Source of the DNA: Microbulbifer aggregans | GTDB taxonomy: Bacteria; Pseudomonadota; Gammaproteobacteria; Pseudomonadales; Cellvibrionaceae | Assembly: GCF_020524005.1 (NCBI RefSeq) | Contig: NZ_JAIVKK010000001.1 | Span: 558,001-622,000 of the forward strand | Reading direction: 5' to 3' | Length of the DNA stretch: 64,000 nucleotides | Shown: one piece after another, positions 46,318-53,838 of the stretch | How positions within the stretch are numbered: the stretch's first letter is position 1 | Layout of the letters: each line of letters opens with the position of its first letter | The notes under the pieces: model-generated | The model's database searches: none | What the model was told of the DNA's origin: nothing | The model's input: only the letters and a program-made list of their open reading frames with translations | Position numbers and translations under genes: made by a program

Positions 46318-46767
46318 GTTCTTCTCATTTTCTCGATAGGCCCTAAGATGTGTGCAGAATACGAGAATTCTATTTTTCAGACAACCCCAAATAGAAAGCC
46401 TGGAGAGTTCTCGCTAGGGATTACCCCAAAGAGAAAGAGAGAGGCGTGATCAGGTGGAATTGGTGGACGCGGGAGAAGTAACGTCTCCGGTGTCTCCTCA
46501 CTTCACCTCTCCGCGTCTTGGGTCTTCCCCGCGTCGACGCTGCGTCACCCACAGTGGAAAAGACAGAGGCAGTGAGGCGGCGAGAGAGAGGGCTGGGTGG
46601 TGGACGCGGCGTGGACTGAAGGTGGACGCGGTGAAACGCTGGGAGAAAGGCTCTTTCTTCGCGCCCTGGAAAGGCATGGGTACGGGGGGAGACGCCGAAT
46701 CCAGATACATTGGAAAGGGCGCAGAGGTGCGAGCCAAAAACAAAAGTGACTATTTATTGCCCAGCGT
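46318..46767. other. Non-coding region upstream of the serine recombinase
   Basis: 450 bp. Near the recombinase start there is a direct repeat ACCCCAAATAGAAAG / ACCCCAAAGAGAAAG (46384-46398, 46423-46437). Further on, GGTGGACGCGG occurs three times (46463, 46598, 46620 approximately). A rightward 107-codon open frame across it looks random and was not accepted. Confidence 0.45.
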
Positions 46768-47120
46768 TCACGAGTAGTAATTCGAGTTGTACAGCAGCCC
46801 CCGGCGGCTCTCGATGTACTGCTTTTCGATACGGCGGATCTCTCGCACGGATTTCGCCGCGCTACCTGAATACACCTCGCGAAAGCTGAAGGCCTCCTCT
46901 CCAAGCTCGTCATAATCGTCCTGCAGCTCCTCGACGTAATGGAGCCGTTCCGCAGTGAGTACAAGTGTCGATACCAACGACGCTCGACCACTATGGAAGA
47001 CCCAATGTAGGCCTTACCGGTGTACAGGTTGGTGATCATGTAAATTGAGTGCCTCTCCTGCGCCTCCTTGTCCCCGCGCTTCTCTGCGTAGGCCCCGAGT
47101 TCCTTCTTGGTGGTTTTCAT
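46768..47120 (-). pseudogene. GIY-YIG endonuclease, frameshifted
   Basis: The first frame (from 47120) gives EERHSIYMITNLYTGKAYIG-like sequence, the GIY-YIG motif as IYMITN and AYIGSS, then VVERRWYRHLYSLRNG with the conserved Arg and His. About 46938-46948 the homologous reading moves to another frame, which continues HYVEELQDDYDELGEEAFSF and ends at 46768 after IRRIEKQYIESRRGLLYNSN. Joined, the product would be about 115 aa, normal for small GIY-YIG nucleases of phages and plasmids. The shift could be an inactivating mutation, a sequencing error or, less likely, programmed. Confidence 0.75.
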
Positions 47121-47186
47121 GTGGTGGACTCTGGGTAGGATTGCTGAGCTAAAATGTGGAGTGCAACTAATCTGATAGTGAATTTA

Positions 47187-47828
47187 ATGACTGAAAATAA
47201 CAAAAGGGTGGATTGGGCCACTTTCCGAAAGTTCGTCGAAGAGTTTTCAAACGAGTCGGATAGAGCCGCAGTAATATTGGGGGCAGCGAAGCTAGATGAA
47301 TTGCTTTATCAACTAGTTAAAGCCCGCCTCATACCGGACTCAGGTGGTCGGGATGAGCTTTTAGACGGAGACGGTCCTCTGGGGACGTATAGCTCAAGAA
47401 TCAGCATGGCATTTCGCCTGGGACTTATAACTGCAGAGTTTTGTCGTGCCCTCCATTTGATACGTCGCATAAGAAATTCGTTCGCACATGAAATCGCTGG
47501 CTGCACTCTGGAAACAGGCGCCCATGCTGACCGTGTTAGAGAGTTAGCGAGGCCGTTTTTGCACCTTGATTTTTGCGTCCAGTTCAGAAAACTCCTCTTC
47601 ACATCCGAACACCGGGAAGGACCTAGTACCAATTTCAGAGTGGTGCTAGCGATCATTTCCGCCAACCTCGAGCGTTTGATTTTAGACATTGCACCGCTTG
47701 AAAGCTCCGGAGCTCAGCCACTAATCAGCGCGGGAATGCTTGAATACAAATTGGATACCGCTCAAGAAAATGCCGAACCGGAAAATACCAAGATAACCAC
47801 TGGTGTTCTGACGCAAGACTCTGAATAA
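47187..47828 (+). CDS. MltR-like (mannitol repressor family) protein
   Basis: 213 aa from ATG 47187; an in-frame ATG at 47154 is an alternative. The family pattern is clear: FVEEFSNESDRAAVILGAAK, LDELLYQLVKARLIP, DGPLGTYSSRISMAFRLGLI and LIRRIRNSFAHEI. MltR in E. coli represses mannitol genes, but no sugar genes are near and many homologues on mobile elements have no known role. The C-terminal 40 residues are polar and unconserved in appearance. Function here is open; it could be a stand-alone regulator or part of a defence or toxin unit. Confidence 0.7.
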   Translation: MTENNKRVDWATFRKFVEEFSNESDRAAVILGAAKLDELLYQLVKARLIPDSGGRDELLDGDGPLGTYSSRISMAFRLGLITAEFCRALHLIRRIRNSFAHEIAGCTLETGAHADRVRELARPFLHLDFCVQFRKLLFTSEHREGPSTNFRVVLAIISANLERLILDIAPLESSGAQPLISAGMLEYKLDTAQENAEPENTKITTGVLTQDSE

Positions 47829-48024
47829 GGCTGGCGCTACCGAGCGCCCCCCAGATCTTCTCTCAGCCCTTACCCTACAGCCGACTCCACGTCCTCCCTA
47901 AGCCGCCCCAGTCCCGGCCCGTTCCTGTACAGGCCATACGACAATGACAGCGCCCGAGCACACTCTAACGGTTTTCATTCACCACTACTTACTCAAGCCC
48001 ACCCATAAGGTAATCAGCTTAAAT

Positions 48025-48687
48025 CTAATAGCCACCATCGAACGACACTGCCCCGAAAGATCGATGCCCACACTCCTTTAATTCGTCGCTCAAGCACTCC
48101 AAATTCGCGATCAGAAAATCTGTTACGGCCTCACCTCCACTTGAGACCCAATCCGCTGATACGTAAAGTTCGTCTATGTCGGCCAAAAGATTTTCATAGT
48201 TTAATTCTTCAAAAAAACCAGCCAATATTCTTACCGCACTAAACGCAAGTTGATATCCAACCTTTCGCCCTCTGCGGCCTGGCTTTACGTAGACAGACAT
48301 AAGTTTAAAATCTGCCCACATCTTCCCCTCAAACTCTTCGAGACTGAAAGAGAACTCAAGATATCCTAAACTTTGTTCTTTCCCCTCTGCATTGTCGGAG
48401 TACGCAGCCAGTACAACTGCGGTGTCAGTATTGCCAAGCTTGTCTACGTTGAGCGCGTCAGAATCGTCAGTAATTGCGTTGTATTCGGTGATCACACATT
48501 TCAAATCTTTCCCATCTACGGGCTTCACCCATACCGGCTTCACCGACTGGAAATTTGATTCTGAAAGATGGAAATACCATTCGGCGTCATCAAAGGGACA
48601 TAACTCTCCGGTGCTATAAGTTTTCTGAGTGGAAAACCACTTTCTCAATGTAAGCGTGCTCAACTCAACCCTCCGAAACAGCGTCAT
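48025..48687 (-). CDS. GNAT-like acetyltransferase domain protein
   Basis: 220 aa. A GNAT-type acetyl-CoA loop is suggested by KLMSVYVKPGRRGRKVGYQL followed by a helix (AFSAVRILAGFFEELN), preceded by strands such as SLGYLEFSFSLEEFEGKMW. The N-terminal 60 residues are not recognised. A GGAGG site lies inside the start of the frame, 6 bp before a TTG at 48663, so translation may begin there and not at the ATG 48687. Flanked by umuC and the MltR-like gene; no functional link is evident. Confidence 0.5.
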   Translation of the reverse strand: MTLFRRVELSTLTLRKWFSTQKTYSTGELCPFDDAEWYFHLSESNFQSVKPVWVKPVDGKDLKCVITEYNAITDDSDALNVDKLGNTDTAVVLAAYSDNAEGKEQSLGYLEFSFSLEEFEGKMWADFKLMSVYVKPGRRGRKVGYQLAFSAVRILAGFFEELNYENLLADIDELYVSADWVSSGGEAVTDFLIANLECLSDELKECGHRSFGAVSFDGGY

Positions 48688-48768
48688 TATTTTAAATAAT
48701 TCGTTCTTTTACTCAGGAGTTATTCCACACACGCACTGTAGTGTCCAACAATCATTCCGACTGCCCAT

Positions 48769-50046
48769 TCACACTCGTGCACTCGGTAACTGTGAGAAGT
48801 CCGACGTATAAGCTGGAGATAAAAAATCCCGCTTCATCACCCATTCATCAGATAACTTTACGCTACCAAGGACAACCTTCCCCCGCCCAAAACGATGGTT
48901 AATAGCCGCGAGGCAATCGGCGACCCCAGCCTCCATTCCGGTACTAGCGTCAAAAAGGTCACTCTGGGTCTCCGACGCCTCCTCAAGCGCTGTCAACATA
49001 ACGGAAGCTCGTCGATACTCACGACCACATCCAAATACCTCACGCAGGCACGCTCGGGCAGCCTTCATTAGAACTTGAGGTGCATCACATGCAGGTCTCA
49101 GGGCCGTATATGCGGATTGCTCCCGCCACTCCCCACCCGGCACCCTGCCCTGCAATGAGACCACCAACCTACCTGCCACTCCCTTTTGGGCGGCGAGCTT
49201 TTCACAAGCCAACATGACGTGATTGGCGATAGACGCCATCAGTGCATCAAAATCGGTGAGGAGCTTGCCAAACATACGACCGGATACAATTTCGTTCTTC
49301 GCCTGATCAAGCGGCGCCAACTCAATACAAGGAGTCCCCTGAAGTTCACGCATAGTTCGCTCGACCGTGACACCAAAGGCCTTACGCATGGTCGGCATGT
49401 GGGAAACCGACAGATCCCACGCGGTCTCGATGCCGAGAGCCTCAAAGCGCTCCGCAAGCCGAGACCCAACGCCCCAAACTTCCCCCACAGGCAACTGCTT
49501 CAACAGCTGCTGTCGATGGTACTCCGAGTTGAGCTGCAGGACGCCACCCGAAACACCCAGTGTCTTCGCAAAGTGATTGCAAGCCTTCGCTAGCGTACGT
49601 GTCGGTGCAATCCCCGCACAGCAAGGCATGGACGTCCACTTGTGTACGGCACTGACCGCTCGCTGGCAGTGAGCAGCAAGGTCCTCCCCAAACCCTCGAA
49701 AATGCAGAAAGCTCTCGTCAATGCTGTACTGCTCGACATCAGGACAAAACTGCTCCAGCGAGGCCGTGAAGCGACAGGACATATCGTGGTACAGCTCGTA
49801 GTTGCTGCTTCGCGGTACAACGCCACGCTCCCGGAAGAACTTCCGGACTTCAAAAACGGGAGTCCCCATCTTCACTCCCATTGCCTTTACCTCGGCACAC
49901 CGAGCGATCACACACCCATCATTGTTCGAGTAGACCGCAACCGGTTTGTGTCGAATCGTAGGGTCGAAAGCTCTCTCAGAAGATACGTAGAAGTTGTTTA
50001 CATCCACCAAGGCAATTTGGTTAGGCTCCAGATCCCAGCACTTCAC
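48769..50046 (-). CDS. umuC: Y-family DNA polymerase, UmuC-like
   Basis: 425 aa, close to E. coli UmuC (422 aa). Catalytic carboxylates are in IALVDVNNFYVSSERAF and EQYSIDESFLHF. The dNTP-selection region reads PVAVYSNNDGCVIARCAEVK. Later come the finger/thumb stretch AGIAPTRTLAKACNHFAKTL, the helix-hairpin-helix VWGVGSRLAERFEALGIETA and the little-finger domain. With the UmuD-like partner it should form an SOS-induced translesion polymerase. It overlaps the umuD-like stop by 4 bp (ATGA). Confidence 0.94.
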   Translation of the reverse strand: MKCWDLEPNQIALVDVNNFYVSSERAFDPTIRHKPVAVYSNNDGCVIARCAEVKAMGVKMGTPVFEVRKFFRERGVVPRSSNYELYHDMSCRFTASLEQFCPDVEQYSIDESFLHFRGFGEDLAAHCQRAVSAVHKWTSMPCCAGIAPTRTLAKACNHFAKTLGVSGGVLQLNSEYHRQQLLKQLPVGEVWGVGSRLAERFEALGIETAWDLSVSHMPTMRKAFGVTVERTMRELQGTPCIELAPLDQAKNEIVSGRMFGKLLTDFDALMASIANHVMLACEKLAAQKGVAGRLVVSLQGRVPGGEWREQSAYTALRPACDAPQVLMKAARACLREVFGCGREYRRASVMLTALEEASETQSDLFDASTGMEAGVADCLAAINHRFGRGKVVLGSVKLSDEWVMKRDFLSPAYTSDFSQLPSARV

Positions 50047-50699
50047 CCGTGCCCCCTGTGCCGCGTCAGGCTCGCGATAACGACCCCATCAAGATCGTAC
50101 TGTGGGGCGTTCCTCAGTATGACATCGGGATACTCCGGGTTCCCCGCGACAAGGCGATCAGGTTTCGTCCGGTACTGCTTCACCAGGAAGCCCTCAGTAC
50201 ACCCCGCGATCACAATGTCGCCATCATGCAGGTCACAGCTACGATCGACCACCAGCAAGCTCCCGTGATGTATGCCGTGGGCGATCATGGAACGCCCCTC
50301 TGCCTTCACCAAGTACGTGGCGTACGGTCGCCGTATCAACCACTCATGGATCGACACAGGGTCAGGCCCTGGGTCAGCGCGGCGTCGGAACAGATGGACA
50401 GTAGACGCCACCACAGCGCCTATTTGGTCCCCACAAACCTCCCCACACGGCCACAGCTGCAGCTCATCCTCGCTAGGAAACCAGAGCTGATCACCATTTA
50501 CTGGGCGTAACGACTCGTCCAGTACAAGGTATGTGCGTCCGTCAGATCCTAACGGCACGAGCTGACAACTGACGCGAGAAGGCCATAGCCAGTCGTCAAT
50601 GACCAAAGGCTTCGCGGCATAGGCCGCTGCAGGCGAGGGAAACCCTGCCGAGACGGCAACAGGTAAGAAAGGAACTGGAATCGGAACTACTGTATTCAT
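50043..50699 (-). CDS. umuD: UmuD-like S24 autoprotease with a large insertion
   Basis: 218 aa versus 139 in E. coli UmuD. The cleavage region AVSAGFPSPAAAY matches UmuD except for Ala-Gly in place of Cys-Gly. Then about 75 extra residues (including YLVLDESLRPVNGDQLWFPS and GDQIGAVVASTVHLFRR) precede the normal UmuD fold, which resumes at VSIHEWLIRRPYATYLVKAE. The catalytic Ser is in GRSMIAHGI and the Lys in GFLVKQYR. Partner of the overlapping umuC. A LexA box covers its start codon, so it is expected to be SOS-induced. The role of the insertion is unknown. Confidence 0.85.
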   Translation of the reverse strand: MNTVVPIPVPFLPVAVSAGFPSPAAAYAAKPLVIDDWLWPSRVSCQLVPLGSDGRTYLVLDESLRPVNGDQLWFPSEDELQLWPCGEVCGDQIGAVVASTVHLFRRRADPGPDPVSIHEWLIRRPYATYLVKAEGRSMIAHGIHHGSLLVVDRSCDLHDGDIVIAGCTEGFLVKQYRTKPDRLVAGNPEYPDVILRNAPQYDLDGVVIASLTRHRGHG

Positions 50700-50707
50700 A
50701 TACAGTA
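50688..50707. promoter_or_regulatory. LexA (SOS) box over the umuD start
   Basis: TACTGTATTCATATACAGTA contains CTG-N10-CAG with an AT-rich centre, essentially the E. coli consensus. The umuD ATG lies at 50697-50699, inside the box, implying a very short or absent leader or a promoter close upstream on the minus strand. Confidence 0.9.
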
Positions 50708-50745
50708 TTTTGGGAAACTCCCGTCAACCGGTCAAGACTCTTTGT

Positions 50746-51480
50746 TCAGGCGACCATTCGGTGGTCGTAGTGGACTGAATCTCGGTGCCCAGAGAGGAAT
50801 TCCTTCCACTCTTGAGGGCTTTGGGACTCAGGGTTAAGCCACTGGTCTACTGCATCACCAGCCAGGAAGATGGGCGACCTATCGTGGCCCGCTGCTGCAA
50901 CCTCAGGTGGTGGCTCGTCAGTGATCATCGAGCAGCTGTCGAACTCCAACTCCCCACCTAAGGATGACCAACGGTCCCACAGCACAGGAGCCCAAATGAT
51001 CTCTTTCCCTTGGGGCATGAACTGAATTTCAACACTCTTGCCTTTGGGGGCCACCCACTCGTAGAAAGAGGTGAATGGCAGAATTCCGTGACGGCGTCCA
51101 ATCAACCCCTTCCAGGTACGCTTCTCGAGGATCGTGTCGAGTCTGGCATTGAAGAGTTGGTATTTCGACGACAGTTCAGTATAGGAGCCCGCCGGGCGGA
51201 GTGTGTAACGCAGAGGGCGGAGCCAAGTTTGCCTCTCCTCCCTGACAACGACTGGACAGAAGTAGCGGGGATACACCCTCCCACCAGGCCCTGCCAGTTT
51301 CAGCTGGCTTGAGCGGGGCTTCCCAGGCATCCCCAATACAGCCTGAACTTCATCCATAGACACCCCCTCTTCCCACGCCTGCATCTCACGGAGACGTACC
51401 CACGCAGCCTTGTCTCGCTCGAACTCCACGGGCAACAGAGTCATCTGGTCATCATTGGGAACGCTCACTGAATAGCACAT
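50746..51480 (-). CDS. SRAP domain protein (HMCES/YedK family)
   Basis: 244 aa. The catalytic Cys2 is in MCYSVSVPND. The family asparagine is in FNARLDTILEK, the Glu in FTSFYEWVAPKG and the His in AAGHDRSPIFLAGDA. SRAP proteins bind abasic sites in single-stranded DNA through Cys2 and shield them during replication. Position 46 bp before umuD on the same strand suggests a DNA-damage tolerance cassette. No LexA box was found in front of this gene itself. Confidence 0.9.
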   Translation of the reverse strand: MCYSVSVPNDDQMTLLPVEFERDKAAWVRLREMQAWEEGVSMDEVQAVLGMPGKPRSSQLKLAGPGGRVYPRYFCPVVVREERQTWLRPLRYTLRPAGSYTELSSKYQLFNARLDTILEKRTWKGLIGRRHGILPFTSFYEWVAPKGKSVEIQFMPQGKEIIWAPVLWDRWSSLGGELEFDSCSMITDEPPPEVAAAGHDRSPIFLAGDAVDQWLNPESQSPQEWKEFLSGHRDSVHYDHRMVA

Positions 51481-51742
51481 ATGGAATCCATGAAGTGATC
51501 TGATGTGTATCGACGTCTGTCAGTGTACAAAGTATCACCATTCGAACCGAGATCGACAAAGAGTCTAATTTAGCTGAATAGGCGAAAGCTCCGCTAACCG
51601 AACAAAAGCATTCAGTTACCAATCACCCCAAATAGCACTTCATATGATAGGATCGACGCAATAATTGATATGCGCATCACAAGTTGATGCCCTCTTAATA
51701 TGGTCTTAGAACACTGACAGCGCCGGAATTTCGAGAATAAAA

Positions 51743-53080
51743 ATGAGCAAAGATGCAGAAGAGTTGCTTGACGAAATAGATGAAACCTCTTTTAAATCTG
51801 GCAAAGAGATACCTATATATTGGTTCACTCGTAGAAGTAATAAGACAACTAAATTAGTCGGAAACAACAAGACTGAGAATTATTTACAAAGCCGAAACCG
51901 AGCGTTCGGCTTTGAATTTGAACGCCCTATGTATGTTGAATATATCTCAGTAGAAACGGAGGGCTACCCCCCGAATCACAAAGCTGACTTTAGTGAAACA
52001 CTGCATCTTGATAATTCACCAAAAGAATCCTCACGCAAGTTAGTCGACAATAAATTTATATTAAGGGTGAACAATTTACTTACATCATTTTCATTTAAAC
52101 CAGAAAAAACGCAAAATGATGCACAAATAAAAAGAGTAACAGTCATAGGGACAACCCTGCCCGAACTGTATCAATCGCTTACCGTACTCGGAAGAATTGA
52201 TGCATATAAAGATGAAATTTATAGCCAGTGCCAGAAGAAGATTGAAGAAAAGGATGCGGCCGAATCAGAACTCAGAGGCATTGAGGAAGAAAAAAGCTCC
52301 AAAGAAAGCTCAATAGAAGAGCTAAAATCAGTTGGGGACGCACTGGAAAATTCAAAACAAGATCTTCTCAAAGAAAATGAAGACTTATTGTTAGCGATAA
52401 GTCGTAAAGAAAAAGAATTAGAATCCACACACGATAGACTCTCTGCAGTCAATGATGAAATTGATATAAAAATACGAGAAAGCAAAGGGCTAAACCAAGA
52501 AATCCATGACAGAAAGAGTACACTCCGGGCACTCGTGAACGATATCAACTTATTCCCCACAGAGATAAGTGGTTTTGTCCATCAAGGAGCTAGAAATATA
52601 AGGACATACCTAATACTTGCATTTTTACCTATAGCTTTACTTGTATTCGTCGCCAATTACCTTTTCACCAGTGCAGCAGAGTTCGCGGAAATAGCCAAGA
52701 CACTCACCCTTGATAATGTTTGGAGTATTTTCATATCAAGACTGCCCTTTGTCGCGATTTCTACCGCAATTATTGGGGCCTGCTATAAAATTTCGGCGAC
52801 CTTTGTGAGAGAGATAATGCGAATCAACTCGCAAAGACTCAATTTATCAAAAGTCAGCATCATCGCTAAAGATGTCTCAGATTCCTCAAGCCATGACTTG
52901 GAAATGGACGGCGACGAAATTTACGAGGCTCGCACCAAACTTAAAATGGACCTCCTCAAGTCCCACCTTAAAGGCTACATTGACCAAGGCTATGAGTACC
53001 AACCAAGTCGAAAAGGCAAGACAGCAAGAACTGAGATTTCCAATTCAGTCAACGAAGATGAGAGCGCCGAGGAACGCTGA
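51743..53080 (+). CDS. Membrane-anchored coiled-coil protein of unknown function
   Basis: 445 aa. An N-terminal domain of about 150 residues with beta-strand character (PIYWFTRRSNKTTKLVG, RVTVIGTTLPELYQSL) is followed by a long coiled coil at about 165-270 (IEEKDAAESELRGIEEEKSS and similar Glu/Lys/Leu-rich runs). Two hydrophobic helices follow (TYLILAFLPIALLVFVANYL and RLPFVAISTAIIGACY), then a polar C-terminal tail. The gene is more AT-rich than the core chromosome. It is the last gene before attR, a usual place for cargo. A sensor-effector defence role is possible but unproven; no family is recognised. Confidence 0.65.
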   Translation: MSKDAEELLDEIDETSFKSGKEIPIYWFTRRSNKTTKLVGNNKTENYLQSRNRAFGFEFERPMYVEYISVETEGYPPNHKADFSETLHLDNSPKESSRKLVDNKFILRVNNLLTSFSFKPEKTQNDAQIKRVTVIGTTLPELYQSLTVLGRIDAYKDEIYSQCQKKIEEKDAAESELRGIEEEKSSKESSIEELKSVGDALENSKQDLLKENEDLLLAISRKEKELESTHDRLSAVNDEIDIKIRESKGLNQEIHDRKSTLRALVNDINLFPTEISGFVHQGARNIRTYLILAFLPIALLVFVANYLFTSAAEFAEIAKTLTLDNVWSIFISRLPFVAISTAIIGACYKISATFVREIMRINSQRLNLSKVSIIAKDVSDSSSHDLEMDGDEIYEARTKLKMDLLKSHLKGYIDQGYEYQPSRKGKTARTEISNSVNEDESAEER

Positions 53081-53506
53081 CTGATTAGCGCGCCACTGTT
53101 CGCTCTGTGTTCCCTACACCTCCTAACTAGAACTTGTGTACCTCTCGAGCGCCCCCTACTGCACATTTCACTGTAGAGGAACTGAGAAACGTTTTAGCGC
53201 CTTTAGGCTGCAGAGCTACCGCAGCGGGGATCACTAGTTCGGAATACTCAATATCTAAAATCCGGATTGCTCTTGGCCCCAAAAAGTGACTATATAGTTC
53301 CACAGTCCAGTCCCCATGGAATTTCCGCGCACTCCATTGATTCGAATTCTGCCAACGCAACTGACCCAGAAGTCTCTTGAACAGCAATGGATTACTTCAC
53401 ATTTACCTGCTAATCTGCTTCACAGAAACTGAATTAGCAATTTCAAGGCATATGTAAGTCACTGAAAAGTAAAGGGTTTTTAAAGATTCGGAAAAACCGG
53501 TAGCCA
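53081..53506. other. Right end of the island, non-coding
   Basis: 426 bp between the last cargo gene and attR. No gene is accepted. It carries two arm-type repeats (53391-53401 and 53414-53424). Confidence 0.5.
53391..53424 (+). repeat. Two integrase arm-type repeats, right end
   Basis: ATTACTTCACA (53391-53401) and TCTGCTTCACA (53414-53424), in the same orientation as the left-end pair. ATTACTTCACATTT closely matches ATTGCTTCACATTT at 38561. Confidence 0.6.
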
Positions 53507-53536
53507 TCGGAGGTTCGAATCCTCTCTCACCGACCA
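53507..53536 (+). repeat. attR: 30-bp repeat of the tRNA-Pro 3' end
   Basis: Identical to 38447-38476, including the CCA. It is only a tRNA fragment. It marks the right boundary of the island. Confidence 0.92.
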
Positions 53537-53547
53537 AAATTTAGAAA

Positions 53548-53574
53548 AAACCCGCCTATCAGCGGGTTTTTTTG
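53548..53574 (+). terminator. Original tRNA-Pro terminator, displaced beyond attR
   Basis: AACCCGC-N6-GCGGGTT then a T run, 11 bp after the tRNA fragment. Before integration it would have followed the tRNA gene directly. Confidence 0.85.
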
Positions 53575-53807
53575 TGTCTTTTTTTCGCGTAATCCTGCTT
53601 TATTAGGATTTCCTGCCCAGACTTTTTTCGCACGCGTCAACTCCAGGGACACAGCCGGGGACAAACCTGCCACACAGCCCGCTGAAAGCCCCATCTCGCC
53701 TCAATTTCTCGTATTCCCATTTGCCGACCTTCACGCTCCCCACCCAACCCCGCACCTAAGCATTCACGAGGCACATATAAGCAATTGATGCTCGCAGCTA
53801 TTATTGC

Positions 53808-53821
53808 TATTGTCGCCAATA
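53808..53821. promoter_or_regulatory. Candidate collagen/Hyp regulon operator (site 7)
   Basis: TATTGTCGCCAATA with core TTGTCGCCAA (53810-53819), 17 bp before the chosen start of the 3-hydroxyproline dehydratase gene and on the far side of the island from the other sites. Confidence 0.5.
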
Positions 53822-53838
53822 ACAATAATGGTGCTGAT

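Noticed and set aside
46454..46777. Rightward open frame (107 codons) upstream of the serine recombinase
   Set aside because: Its low-complexity Arg/Gly translation follows the GGTGGACGCGG repeats, and it runs antisense into the GIY-YIG remnant.
53127..53387. Leftward 86-codon frame near attR
   Set aside because: No ribosome-binding site, no recognisable domain and no neighbours in the same direction.
53507..53536. Second tRNA-Pro gene
   Set aside because: Only the last 30 nt are present; the D and anticodon arms are missing, so it is an attachment-site fragment.
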